Positions 34,443 to 47,369 are shown, numbered from the stretch's first letter. The stretch is 64,000 nucleotides of DNA from Setaria digitata (GCA_003640385.1 RCAB01000059.1:149426-213425), one strand, 5' to 3'. Numbers and translations are program-made. The notes: generated from the letters alone by a model not told the origin.

Positions 34443-37432
34443 TCAATGAAGTTCGATCGTTTTGACGAATTTGATAATGTCACTAGCAAGAAGTTTTGGC
34501 TCCTCAAAGGCAGCGAAATGTCCTCCGGCTTTGATTTCAGTGTAACTTGTCAAGTTATACATGATGCGCATTATTTCTTCCGGCTGTTTGGCAAGATCCT
34601 CTGGAAACGCCGCGTAACCGGTTGGGACAGTGATGTATGGACTGCAAAATAATGAACTGATTGATAATTTAAGATGCATGGCCAAATACGCTTGTCCTAT
34701 CAGATGTTCTAAAGCCCATATAGGTAGGCGGAGTCAGACAGTTTAATAGATCACAAAAAGTTCCACTGTGATAATTCAGGAAAAAACGGTAAGTTTAAAA
34801 CAAATTTACTTCAAGCTATAAAGCTTCAGTGGATCCTGGAAATGTTCCTTATAAAGTCTGACGGCGTTCACTATATTACCGTTGAACCAATAAACCGAAA
34901 CTATGGTCAACAACTCATCCAACGTGAATTTTCTGAAAAACCGAATGAATTTCAGTTCTAATATGCCATATACTTTTAAACTGAAACATAATAACTCGAG
35001 AAGTAACAATAAATTGCCTCGTAAGTCCGCCATCATGCAGCGATCGGTAGGTGGTATTTGTACCGGAAGAAAACTTTTCCAGAATATAAGCTGCCAAGCC
35101 TATCGGCGAATCACTAAGTGCTGCTCCTAAAACATTATTAGACTAACATGAAAATATCTGAAATTATGTTATCAAAACTCTGATTTAAACTGATCAATCT
35201 CTTAAAAGTGCCATATGTGATTTTTAAATTTATTTCATCCGATTATTGAAATAATTCAAGCACAATAATTTCACGTTCTTGTAACTCTTTGCTGACTTTA
35301 AATTAATTATAAAATTTTGAAAAGGAATAGCAAAAAGAGATGAAAATCGATAAAATGATCTTAATGAAGACATTTTGAAAGGATTTTGAAATCATTACCA
35401 ACAGTGTCCGGTTTTGTCGCCTGAATATGCATGTATCCTGTTTCTTCAAGAATATCTTTCAAAAAGGCGCCTGCAGGTTGGTGATGGAATGTTTCGGAAG
35501 AATAAGCTAATCTCGGCACTACTGCACCAAATATTTCATAGAGTAGTGCTTTCCACGTGAATATCAGCGCCATGTTTAGGTGTAAACCAATAACACTGCA
35601 AATTTAAACTGTAGTAATTAGTGTTAATAATTCTTAATTCGAAATGTGAAACGAAATTTAGAATTTAATGAAGAGAAAGAGTAGAAGGGAAAGGTAAATT
35701 TGTTGTTAATACGACCTAATTTAATTTAATAGAAATAGGAAATGCTCCATATTGACAGGAAGGAACGACACAGCTTTATATTCTCTAAAATCTCCTAAAA
35801 ACAAACTTCTCAGGGTAATAGAAGGCAATGCTAGTGGCAATAGCGCTACCCCAATCTCCACCTTGCAGTAGATACCTCGAGAATCCCAAACGAATCATTA
35901 GTTTGTTGAATATTCTTGCGGCTGCTTCTTGATCAAACCCTGTAAAATTTCACACTTTCCTAGCTGAGGAATTTCACAAGAAAAAAATCAATCCTACTTT
36001 TACAATTTGTGTTGACTTATAGTTGGTGGAAATTGATACCTTAAAACAAATTCTATGAAAATTCAACGAACTTGTCCTAAAAAAGCAATTGGAAGTGAAA
36101 CGAATGATAAACTTAGCAATTGTAGCACTGCAAGTGATTTGAAATATGAAAGTTGGAACCATACAAAGTTTCACGTAACTCAACTTGCTAGGAATCATCT
36201 CATCGTTCTAGTTTACTATCATTGCAACTGTGACATACTGCAATCTTGGTGATCGGATGACGCTGTCAAGAAGCTAAAGGTTAGTTACTATTCTTTTACT
36301 TCCAGTGTGTTTGATGCTTTTTTTTTCCGCCATGATGGTAAACCTCTCTAGGTAATCGTAAAATCTCACCTGTTTTCATTGGCGCAGAGGACCATCCGAA
36401 TCCAGGAATTGATGGTGCTATCACTTCAAAGGCCACATTTATATCAGATCCAATTTGTTGAATCGGGTCTATCAGTTTCGGAATTATTTTAAGGAATTCA
36501 AATACATTTCCTGGCCAACCATGCAATAATAGCAGTGGAACAACAAGTTGATAACTATTTTGTGTAGGTTTGGCACGGATAAAGTGTATCTGTGGAAATA
36601 AAAGAATATCAATTTCATCAAAGAAATTCTTTGTTCGGTCATTAGCAACTCTCTATCAGTTGCCTCCTTTAAAATTTACTACTTGTGCAACAAAAGTAGC
36701 AAGTAAAGAGAGATGAGAAAGTACAGTGAGGAATGATATGATTAAGAGAAACATACCTTGAGGCCCTCAATTTCGGTAGTGAAATGAGGCACAGTGTTTA
36801 TGATTTCTTCATGATATCTCCAATTGTATTTTTTAAGCCAGTAACTAGCCACATGTTTAAGATATTCACCATTGAAACCGTTTGAGAAATCATTCCGATC
36901 TTCCAGTGGTTCGTAGCTAATCCGAGCATTTTTTAAACGAGATTGTAAATCCTGAATAAATTTTCCTCTTAAATTTATGTCTGAAGAACAAATATGGTAG
37001 CTGTAAAAAAGCTTCAGATCACAACCTAAAATGACTTGCCTCTAAAGCTTCTTCGGAAACAATAACTTTAAAAGGTAGAATGCGCTCATCGTCCGCCCGT
37101 TTCTCTCCACTGCCAAACCATCCATCGGAAGGCAAAGTATGCTAAAAACTTTGCTAATTTAAGCAACTAGAATTTGTAAGTCCAGCAGACTACCAATTTG
37201 CAACGTGTATTTAATCTGAAATCATAAAACGGAAGTCATTCATTGGCACTAATTGTCCTTTGCTACAATGCTTCTTTTGAAACAACTGCAAAATAATGCT
37301 GAAAAGCTAAACAATTTGGAACAGTAAACTCACTGAAGTACTATTAAAGTCACTGCTGACTTTATAAACAACATAAGAAATAATTGCAGCGGATGCGACC
37401 ACAATTAACCGCAATGAATAATAATTACTCAT
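34443..37432 (-). CDS. EPHX1: Microsomal-type epoxide hydrolase
   Basis: Alpha/beta-hydrolase that opens epoxides to diols, usually anchored to the ER by an N-terminal helix. Exon 1 (37334-37432) encodes MSNYYSLRLIVVASAAIISY, a membrane anchor. Exon 2 (37040-37141) has LPSDGWFGSGEKRADDERIL. Further exons carry the oxyanion-hole HGWPGNVFEFLKIIP, FEVIAPSIPGFGWS, the nucleophile elbow LQGGDWGSAIATSIA, GYMHIQATKPDTVG, SPIGLAAYILEKFSSGTNTT, FTLDELLTIVSVYWFNG, VPTGYAAFPEDLAKQPE and AGGHFAAFEEPKLLA with the catalytic His. The acidic triad member aligns with the Glu-Asp pair in FPED. All elements match the order of human EPHX1. The intron after exon 2 starts with GC (37038-37039), not GT, and the reading frame across it (ALE / DLQSRL) is exact. 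Inner exon borders are approximate. Confidence 0.95.
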
Positions 37433-37886
37433 CGCGGAAGCTTCCTTGCTACCGTAAAAATCGATTTATTTGGTTACTGAAATAGTGTCATTCTCTATCA
37501 CCTACTTATTAAGAAAGTGAATTTTGAGTAAAATGCGATTTAATTAAATAGACTTGGATGATGAAACGGTTACTATCTTCATCGTTTCAAAAATCTGGAA
37601 AAGAATTATTCGTAAAATTTCTAATTCTAATTAAACTAACTTGCTGTATTGCCGTTGATGGTTGTTTGCTCACTTTACAAATGTTGCATTAGGGTCAAAT
37701 TGAAGGTCACGAAACCGAAATTATGGCTGTTGAGAATTAGTGAAATGAATAGACAAGTGCGAAGATAGGTTTTTAAATCACTGAAGTTAAGAGGCGTAGG
37801 AGAGGAAAAAATTGTTATTGTTGGGAACAAAGCTATCGATCATGGATCATTCATTTATCATATTCATTGTGAATGGCAACTTTAAC

Positions 37887-37920
37887 ATTTTAATTTCTTA
37901 GTTCATTATATATAATGAAC

Positions 37921-37958
<38 letters not shown>

Positions 37959-38037
37959 CATATATATATTACATATATATATATTATATATATATATATA
38001 TATTATATATATATATAATGAACTAAGAAATTAAAAT
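37887..38037. repeat. Large perfect-arm inverted repeat with (TA)n core
   Basis: Arms 37887-37913 and 38011-38037 are exact reverse complements over 27 bases, each starting with non-TA sequence (TTTTAATTTCTTAGTTC and its complement). The core is almost pure TA and can itself pair, so the whole 151 bases can form a hairpin or cruciform. No coding content or terminal duplication was identified. Confidence 0.85.
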
Positions 38038-38061
38038 AAACTAAAATTGAAAAATTTAAAC

Positions 38062-38280
38062 TTAATTCTGATTATGAAACTCAATTTCATTATGAAATTC
38101 ATTATATATATATATAATATATATATAATGAATATACATATAGAAAAAAATATATATATCCATTATCCATCGTCTGTATAGACACACTAAAAGAAAGCGA
38201 ATCTGTCTGGTTGTATCAGTGATGAATTAATTACACAGAAACTGTCCAGCTTTAATTCTGATTATGAAATTCAATTTCAT
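38062..38280. repeat. Spaced direct repeat
   Basis: TTAATTCTGATTATGAAA is followed in both copies by (C/T)TCAATTTCAT at 38062-38090 and 38252-38280. The two copies enclose a TA-rich segment. Confidence 0.75.
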
Positions 38281-40735
38281 ATTGTTAGTCGAAAAGTTCA
38301 CTGAATTAAATTTCTAAACTAGAAATTGTGTTTTACGAACGACAGATTAGATCGATGAAGATGCAAAGTGCATGAATAGCATGGCATATAGATACTGAAG
38401 GATACTTCTAAAACAATATTTAAATATAAAAATTTAGTCTGCAGAACTTTTCTTTTTCAAATTTAATTCATTTTATAAGTTCAAATCTTAACTAAATGGA
38501 ATTAGGTCAAGATTATTAGTTTAGCAATATTCAGAGCTTTTCGTTTTTCTTACAGGTAAGTCTCCGTACAACCGTTTAGAGCACAAACGAACTTGAATTT
38601 CCATTCATTCCGGTAATGCTCGCATACAATACTCAGCAACTTGCAGTATAGTTATTCTCTTGCTACTCAGTGAGAAGGAAAAAATAGAAATTGAATTCAG
38701 TTAAATGATTCAGACAACTGTAGTAGGACAGAGTTTGTTCTCATACACTGACAAGGCAGAAAAGAAAGTTAGACTCTCCGAAGAACTGAATGATTTGATT
38801 TGAATTCCTGCTGATCATTTTCGGACTTCATAACAGACATGCACTTTGCTCATAGACTGAGAATTCCTCTGCAACTAAGATTCCAAATCACCTCCACAGC
38901 CACATATTTCATATACATATATCTGTTTCGTACGAACATGTTTGGAATGTTAGTGTTTGTACTTTTCCTGATCACTGAAAAAACAACTCTTGTTTACGAA
39001 GTTTAAGTGAGATACTTGGAAGAGAACTGCAGGAAGAAATTAGAAACAATGATTACCAACAAATAAGGATTGACAGTCACGAGAACAAGAAGACGAAGAG
39101 ATCGATTTGCGAGCATTCTGATGCTTTAAAATCTCTCGTTCTTCGCCTACTGTAAATTTCTACAACGTGGCTTTATAAAAAAGTTTTGTTGGTGGAACAT
39201 TAGCAGGGCTACTCATTAAAAAATTATGCATTAAACATTGTCTTACTGAGAGAGAAAACAGTGAATAGAAATCTGTTCAGAAGGTCAAATATAAAGAGGA
39301 AATAAAGGAACTGAACAATGAAATGATCTGAAAGAATCGGATTTGGAATCATTTTACGACAGCCTTTTAACAAGTGACTTCTGAAAGAATTCAATAAATG
39401 AAGTAGTATTTTCAAGAAACTGAATTTTATTGATATGCACGAACAATGTTCGTCTTTCTTGAATGGAAATCAAGAAAAAAATCAGTGATTACAACTAAAG
39501 AAATAACACTGCGAAGAGACGGAAATCGGCATTCCATATAACATCAACGTCTTCCATTTAGAAACAGGTTTTTTCGTTACAACTATACTACTAACATGCA
39601 CAGAGTTTCATCACCAAACTTGAACTCTGACTGAAGTTCAGAAGCATCAGACTGATTCGGCTGGAAAAATCGAGAAAAAGGAATGAAGTGGATTAATATC
39701 AGTTCATCTGAACTTCAAATTTCAGAAAATTTGAAAAAAAGATGAAAACAGCACACATAAGAGAAAAGACAATTGTGTTTGTATTTGCTCCATTGCAATA
39801 ATCATTGTCATTACAAAAACACTGAGTTATTTGACCCGTTAATTTCAGCAAATTGCTTGGAATGGCAACTATGTCAAAGGTCGTACAACCATTTCCGACT
39901 GCAAATAGACTGATATCAGAGCATGCTTTATGTACTGCATGTAAACCTGCAAAGTTGCTTCAGAGTTAGAAACTACTGAAACAGTCAATCTAAGTCCTAA
40001 TCAAATTTGGATGTGTTAGAGTTATGTTATCAGCAATGCACAAAATCAATCTGTCTTTTTGAAGTTCAAATTTTACTAAATAATGATGGCCGGAAACTCT
40101 TCGAATTTTTTTGAACTTGAAAACAACTTACGGTTTCCGTGAAAACTGACAGTGGTTTTGGAACAAAATTTCTTGCTGCAATATTCTTGATTATAATTAC
40201 AATTTTCTTCCATTGCGTTGCAATTATAACAGATTCGATCGGAATCGCTTCCTGCTGTATGGTTATTAGTTTATGTACTGATGTAATTAATATTTTACAT
40301 ATAAAATTATACAGACTAGATTGAACTTATTTTTTCAGCTATTGAACTAAGTGCGCTTATTTTGATAATAGTCCATTGTTAAGAACAGGAACAATGCATT
40401 TAAAAAGGAAATTTTTTATAACTGACAGCTCTACAACAGGAAAACTAAAAAGGGAATTGGCGCGTTGGAATTGCATGTGCAACAAAAATTGATTCTATTG
40501 AATGACCTCTAAACTGCTCCGATCGTTGTCGACATACTTTTTCTCGAAATTTTCAAACTGCAGAACAGTTAATAACTTAATTGCTTAATATTAAGATAGC
40601 ATAATTATTGGCTGGAAGTAGTTCAAGTTTCAACAAAAGTTCAACAAAAGCGAAACCAACAATTTGTCGGCCCAGTGCAGGTTGGTGCCACTGAAAAATC
40701 CTTCACTCTTGTATTGCAAACTTCCCTAAAGATAA

Positions 40736-41615
40736 TCAAAGGACGTTGCTAAAAAAGTTCACTCCAAACAGTAGCATGATGACAAACAATTCTTTATACT
40801 GTCTAGTAAGCGTCTATAATCTCAGCCATATATTCCATATGTGAGTGCTCTAATCCTTACTTTGTGGGAAACGAAGTTGGGGCTAATGGATGGAACAGCA
40901 AAGGTCTTCTCAACACATGTGCTGATTTGAGATGAAATTAATAGCAACTAACCCAGCGCAGAATTCCACCAAAGCCTTGATGTACACCTCGTTGCCCTGT
41001 GAATCGAGACGTCTCAAATCTTTGTCGTATTCACAATATGATCCATTGGGTGTTTGATTATTCAATGGAACACTTTGTATTCCAAGAAGTCGTTGATGAC
41101 AACCTCTCACTACCATTAATTCTTCAAAGAAGGCAACTTAGCCAGAAGTTACAGCAATACAAACTTAATCTTCACTAGTCCCTTATTATTTTTTCAACCA
41201 GTCATTATATGAAATTTTAAAAAAAAAAAGAGTCATTAAACAAGATTTTGCTAACCGACATCACTTGTACCAACAGTATCCGGATTTTGAAACAAGTAAG
41301 TCATACAATAACCGGAACATCGAACATAATGCTCCATATCAGCACCTGTGGCGCAAGTTGAAGTAAATGAATAACTACGAAATAACTGCGCAAAACCTGT
41401 TAATCCCCAACGACCTTTTAGATTTGTCGATGCACACTGTAAAACAAAAGTCTCATCGAATTCATACGACATTTTGATTGTACATTAAAAAAGGGAAAAC
41501 TAGTAAATTCTCAGCACCTTACTGTTTAATACTTCACCTCAACACATTTGTTTGCTTCAGTTATTGGCCACTGAGCTGATGACAGCAAGTGGATAACAAA
41601 GAAGTAGCCAAGCAT
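40736..41615 (-). CDS. Secreted Ly6/three-finger-like protein, probably GPI-anchored
   Basis: Five exons, 41538-41615, 41256-41436, 40953-41121, 40861-40882 and 40736-40798, join in phase to encode 170 aa. The N-terminus MLGYFFVIHLLSSAQWPITE is a signal peptide. The body has eight Cys in a Ly6/uPAR-like pattern: CVECAS, STCATG, VRCSGYC, VVRGCHQRLLG, SYCEYD, EFCAG. The last exon encodes YKELFVIMLLFGVNFFSNVL, a hydrophobic tail ending at the stop, as in GPI-anchored precursors. The V-RGC motif recalls nematode ODR-2/HOT-type Ly6 proteins. A surface or secreted role is inferred from the topology; the ligand is unknown. The gene model is well supported by phase; the family is less certain than the topology. 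Confidence 0.8.
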
Positions 41616-43456
41616 TCTTCGTCTGATCACCAACCAAATATTGCTTTGAACAACTAAAAATTACGAGTTGCGTATTTAATCGTTCCGGTATTTCTTTTTC
41701 TTGTATCATCGCTAATGTACTATATGATAACCACTCAAAGTTAAACGTACTTTAATCATTTTAATAAATATTATTCTGTCACCATAGGATCAGAAATGAG
41801 CTGTTACCATAAAATGATAACGGCTCTTCTCATTCAAATCTTTAAATAACTGATTTATTCACTGAAATCATTAAATATATTTTCACGATCAAAATCTCAC
41901 ACTTTCAGTTCTAAAAAATCAAATTTGGATGCAAAATGAATGAAACGCTATTTTTATTTAACTCTTAAAAATTTATGCTTCACTTTTGACTGGCATACAA
42001 TTTTTATTGGTAGCACTTCGAGTTATAAGAACGAAACCGTCATTCCCCACTTCATAAAAATTTAAATTCTAGCAAATTTACGCTCCTATTACTACACCGT
42101 AAGACAGTACTGAAAATTTACTTAACAGAAATATATCATGCAGTTGCTCAACTTATATAAGCTTTGAACAATATTTACATAAAAGATTTTCATGCATCAT
42201 TTCTATTTCAGCGTCTGATTCATGACTTTACGGCTCTTAAAAATTTTCTATCGCCCCTTCTCGGGAGCTACAAGAACTTTCCGTAAATAATCTTACAATT
42301 TGAAAACGAAGAAATAACTTGATTCCACTCACAGTACTTCCAGTAAAACCATGAAATATCGTATTTCACTTGCATATTTTAATTATAACTGAAACTTATT
42401 CTGAACATTGTAATGTCTTATTTTAAACTTCATTACGTTGTATCCGTCGCTTATACGGATAATGAAGGGACTTCTTGATCTTACAAATAGATAAGGCGGT
42501 AACAGCAAAAGCAGGAGTTTTAGGAAGTTGGTATCAAACTCACATATTTCGAAATCCAGAACAAATTTCTGACAATACTAAAACGCCACTGTAATCTCAT
42601 TTTCAATCCAATAATGAGATTTGTATATGAAAAATCAACATTGCATTACTACATACAGTCCATAAGAATATTTGAGATTTTTCGTATTATTATTCGTATT
42701 TGAATAGCTTTTCAAGTTCATCTTGTGCAAATCAAAAATTTAATTTTATTCCTGAATTTCAAGAAAACGCAAATTCAAAAGAACATGAAGGAATAGAGGA
42801 AAATTAAAAGTAGGTGATGCAAAAAAAATTTCAAAAGCGTGCTAAAACTTTTTGTTTTCAGCAAGAAATATTCTTGCACTTATGCGATGANCTCAGCAAG
42901 AAATATTCTTGCACTTATGCGATGAATATATGATGTTACATATCACTACCTCACACTTTTTTCAAGCTCACCTTTTAATAAAGCCGTATTCAAAAGCTCC
43001 AAATCACCTCAGTAGGTCAAAATTCATTCTTAAAACAGCACTATTAAATGTATGAAGACCTATACAAATTACGTAAATCGTGTCATATGTATATTTGAAA
43101 TGCAGTGCCTTTATAACAGATGATTTTTATATTTTATACTGAATAACCAGCAATGAAACTGCCCTTCACATTATAAAATAGAACTTTCTAATCCTGTTAG
43201 CATCCTCCTTTCCACTTCTTTCCTTCGGATCAACCTAAATTTTGATCGACTATTTCAGAAATTTCGGGAAAGATGCAAGTCATTAATGTGATAAACGCAA
43301 GTAATTTTGGTTGATAGGTGTTTGACAACTTTAAGTGTGTCAGCAGCTTGACAGCTCGGCGCTTTCTAACCTGATACAACAGAACATCGGAACAAAACAG
43401 AATAAAGTAACCACAAAATTCACTTAAACAGTGAGATACCAAAAACAGAGCGTTTA
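41616..43456. other. Intergenic AT-rich stretch
   Basis: No exon recognised on either strand. It contains the single-N duplication at 42859-42926. Confidence 0.6.
42859..42926. repeat. Direct duplication flanking an N
   Basis: The 30-odd bases beginning CAGCAAGAAATATTCTTGCA are present on both sides of the N at 42891. It is most likely an unmerged contig overlap. Confidence 0.8.
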
Positions 43457-44927
43457 TTAGACATGCTGCTTTTTTTGATCACCTGACTCCAGCCGATATT
43501 CGTCTCTTCGCCTTTTTCGCTTTGTTGGTTGTTCGTTAATTTCATCAGTTAAATTCTTTTCACTAATCTACGAAAAAAATTTTTTCAGTGGTAAATTTGT
43601 TCGTAACGCATAAAAAATTTGAGAATTAACACTTCTTAGTCCTTTTTACAAACTGGAAAATTATGATAAAGGTAAAAGAGTAAGAATTATCAGAAGCTTA
43701 CTTCTTGGCTGCTCAGATATTTTTCTTCCCTTTTTGCTTTTGTACTGAATCTGAAATGAAAAATTTTATGCCTTATTAAAATGAATATGACTATGAAATC
43801 ATTACATATGTGCAAATCATTTTCGCCAAACATACATTGATGTTGCTAATTCGTAATCTGTAACATCATGTCCATCATCAAAATCGACTCCATCAGACAC
43901 TTTGTCATCTTTCAAGTCCTTATAGTACTTCATAAGCTTCTGAAAAAAAATCCATGCGCACAACGTTTTTGCTGATTCGTAATAAAAAAAAAGTGTGTTC
44001 AAATCACAAAATTAAGGTCTGGAAAAAATGAGGTAAGATTTCTCAAATTAAACTAAAAGAACCCACAATCCAACTAAAAAGTCAGTAAGGTAAATTTTGC
44101 CAGGTGAAAAATTTTGAACTTTTTAGAAAATAATACCTCGACTTCCGGATTAAAACCTCTAAAAGACATTCGTCCAAATGAAAGGTCTTCCAGCAACTCA
44201 TATCTATTTTCAAATTTCAGGGTTCTGAAATGTGATTTTAATTCTTGAGTAAAAAATATAATAAAAACTCGAAAAAGGAATACGAATTCCCATTTGAAAC
44301 TGAAAAATCTAAAAAGGGCGAGGATGAATGTGGGCCAGAAATAAGGCATCGATGTTGTGGAGAAAATTCTATGCAAGTCAAAATTATTAAAAAATACGGC
44401 AACTTTTTAGTTCCAAATTAACTTACGGTTCTTTTTTTTTTTCCAACAATTTGTTTTCGTTTTTTTTTCTTATAAAACTTTTCTGCAATTTTCGTTCACT
44501 TTTCTTCCTAGCTTCTTGTTCCAAGCGAATCCTTGTCCTTTGCATAAACTATAAACAAAACCTGCAGTCACTCTTTTCAAAGTCCGACTATAAGCAAATA
44601 AATAAGATTTCCAACAAGATACTAAAAAGAAAGAAGAGTGAACCGAGAGAAGTGTAAACAGCTGAAATCACTCTCGTCCGTTTTTCTTAGAAATGAGACT
44701 GAATTTAATACTGATTTTATACTGCAAATAGCGAAGAACGAAATAGAAGGGAATGTTATATACATAAGCCCGAAAACGAAACCTGGAATGTTACTTAACA
44801 AATAAGTCGTAGGACTATAAGGAAATAATAAGGTATTAAACAAAATAGACTCAATTTTTGAAAGTTAACGAACCTTCATTTGCAGAAGCGCTGAGGATAA
44901 CCCCTTAGTATCAACATGTCGATTCAT
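43457..44927 (-). CDS. MPHOSPH6: MPHOSPH6, exosome-associated rRNA processing factor
   Basis: Small nuclear RNA-binding protein that links the Mtr4 helicase to the nuclear exosome, needed for 5.8S rRNA 3' maturation (family knowledge). Exon 1 (44874-44927) encodes MNRHVDTKGLSSALLQMK and joins FMQRTRIRLEQEARKKSE, reproducing the human LLRMKFMQR motif. Two exons later come ELLEDLSFGRMSFRGFNPEVE and KLMKYYKDLKDDK, matching the family hallmark GRMSFRGFNPEVEKLM. The C-terminal half is acidic (DGVDFDDGHDVTDYE), then strongly basic (PTKRKRRRDEYR), ending GDQKKQHV at the stop 43457-43459. Approximate exons: 44874-44927, 44427-44549, 44139-44225, 43829-43939, 43701-43751, 43457-43561. Confidence 0.9.
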
Positions 44928-46377
44928 CTCTTTTTTAACGGAAGAGAGAAACAGTATATCTAACAATAACTCAGCTTACTGGCACCAATAACATATCATC
45001 TTCTTCAATATCTGATAGAATAATTCATCGTGAAGTCACTCATAAAGCATTATACATTCAAAACAGATACCGCATTATGAGAGAAATGCACACACAAAAC
45101 GACTTTGAAATTTATTGCAAAAGCCCGAAAATATCAGCGCAATGGTTAATGTATGAAATACAACGGCAGCAAATTTATGTCCACATTGGACGGTTACATG
45201 TCACTCACGAAATACTTTTCGCCTTCGTGGATATAATTTTGTTTAGATGGACCCTGTTTTAAACAGGGCGGGGAGAGCAATTAATATAAACTTGGACCTC
45301 GACGGGCATGAAGCAACAGAAAACATAAAAACTACTGCTAGAACAGAAGTGCAGCGAGCATGCGGAAAAAAGTGTAGAGGAAAGGGACAAGATGAAACCT
45401 CGAAAACGTGGTAGACGTGAACAGAGAAACACTTAAGACGTGAGACGTACGACAGCGACAAATAGAAATGAGCCAAGTCAGAAAGCAACCCCAACAATAA
45501 CCCGAAAAGAAAACCATGACCCACTTATCTCTTATTGCAACTTGAATACCAGCCCCTTTCTCTGATTCAACCACATGGCTGGAAGTGCGGGTTGAGAAGC
45601 TGAGGATAGTGAGGTCAGGTCCTCACGTGATGTTAGCCTTCTGGGCGGGATGTTTCTGTCATCTCTCACGGCTATGCCAAAAATCTCCATAATTTTACGT
45701 TAAACTGGAAAACGGAGAAAAATTTCAGTGAATCTTCCTTTTCATTCCTTATTATGTATAGAATTCCGGTTTGTGGCATCTTGGCACGGAAAAATAGTTT
45801 CTTTTTCAGAATTCCGAATTCAGGACGAAATGCCGTCCTTACTATGCTTCCCACTCAGGTAAAAGAAAGGATGTATAAATTATAGCTTGAAAGTGAATGC
45901 AGTATACAAATCGATTGGTTAAAAGTTTATTGGATAAACAAGAAAAATGAAGTGAGATAAAGATAACAAGGAAATTGTATAAAACATGGAATGAATTTAC
46001 ACCGTGCTCTACACAAATTTGATATTTCTGATTGTCGTTACCTCCAAGGATTGAATGATTCCAAACTAGTTGGGTCCGGTTAATCACTAGTGATATTTAC
46101 TAAGGTCGTATTCACATTTACATACGGACTTATAAATGCCTGGAACAGATAAAGATCAAAATAAAGGAAAATTAACATTTTAATATACAACGATTAATAT
46201 TCAACAATATCTGTTAAAATTCTGTGGCTCATATATTCCAGTCATTATAATCATTATTCTCCAAAAAGCACTCACCAAATGGAACTGGTTTTTAACTTGT
46301 GTTAACATTTACGTAACATTATTTTCGTTTTCAGGCTATAAGCCGAAAGTTTCTCCAAGAACAGTACGAGATGGAAT
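44928..46377. other. Intergenic stretch
   Basis: No supported gene. The part 45240-45660 is moderately GC-rich, with open frames on the minus strand that resemble nothing known to me. Confidence 0.55.
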
Positions 46378-47369
46378 TTAGAATTTAGTGGTTCCAAATT
46401 TCTCATGAATCGGAATCATAGTCACCTAATTTTAGTATACAGCTTCTGCTGGGAAGTGCGACTCTACACCGAAAACAAACTGATTGACTTGATCCACCAT
46501 CAGCTATTGTGGCCAAAATATCTGGCCGCAACTGGCATTTACTAAATACAATGAAAGAACCAACCTCGTAATAGCCTAGCCTGGCTAACTGAAAGAGGGC
46601 CACTCCACATAAAAACATATTTACGCTTGCTAGATTGTAATTGACTGGCGTAATAGCGAAACTGTATCGTGTCCAGATGCCTCCCGTTATAAAAAGTGCC
46701 ACATTCTTCAATTTTTCCCAAGTTGCCTTTTTTTTGTTCAATTTAAAACTTTTTGTTCAGTACAGAATTGGTGTGGAAATATGGAAAGTTTTGTATATAA
46801 TGTGGATATGTCATTTAATAAAGCATAAGCGCAAAGACAGAAAGGATTTGAAGTTCATCAAATGCTTCACTGATTATTGGGATTTGTTAGAATTTTAAGA
46901 AACTGTGAAGCTAATTCTCTGCTATTTTTACTGAATAAAAAGTAATCAAAAGGAACAACTGCTAGAAACAGGGCGAGAAATTACCTGAAAAAAACTAAGT
47001 TTTTCAGCTGGTCGCATGAGGTCGGCTAAACCAGCTAACACCAAGCACCATTTTATTGTTGGTCCCCAAAAAAATACTGTTTTGGGGCCAGCTGGATGAT
47101 CCCAAGATGATTTTAAGAAGTTAGGTAGAATCGGGTAAACTACCTGCAATACTAATGAATGAGTGGGTGAAGAATTGTGCAAAATTGCAAAAATCTAAAT
47201 ATTCATAGCCGTGGCTGATTTTATGCCTTTATACGCTTTGACCTTCATAATTTCTTAAAAATGACGAAATGATAACTTCCTGAATAGCTTCAACTGGAAT
47301 TTCAAATTGAAAAGATTAAATACTTGCCTTGTCAACAGCTTTGCAAAATGGATCACATATGCAATCCAT
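46378..47369 (-). CDS. MPC2: Mitochondrial pyruvate carrier subunit 2, copy A
   Basis: Inner-membrane protein that pairs with MPC1 to import pyruvate into mitochondria. Exons 47328-47369, 46985-47143 and 46565-46705 are in phase; a proposed last exon 46378-46401 gives the tail KFGTTKF, total 121 aa. Family hallmarks are HPAGPKTVFFWGPTIKWCLV, AGLADLMRPAEKLSFFQ, GIWTRYSFAITPVNYNLASV and VNMFLCGVALFQLARLGYYE. The Lys in IKW is the conserved substrate-site Lys. The N-terminus (MDCICDPFCKAVDK) is short and Cys-rich, unlike copy B. Intron 1 begins with GC (47326-47327). The last exon has a poor pyrimidine tract and could be wrong. MPC1 is not in this window. Confidence 0.9.

Larger units (their letters stand above)
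37433..40735. other. Gene-poor stretch with TA-rich palindrome
   Basis: No supported gene on either strand. It includes a large inverted repeat (37887-38037), a second TA-rich block around 38100-38160, and a 29-base near-perfect direct repeat (38062-38090 and 38252-38280). Confidence 0.6.

Noticed and set aside
37194..37215. A short extra exon between epoxide hydrolase exons 1 and 2
   Set aside because: Including it breaks the phase into the conserved LPSDGWFG exon, while direct joining of exon 1 to exon 2 is in frame.
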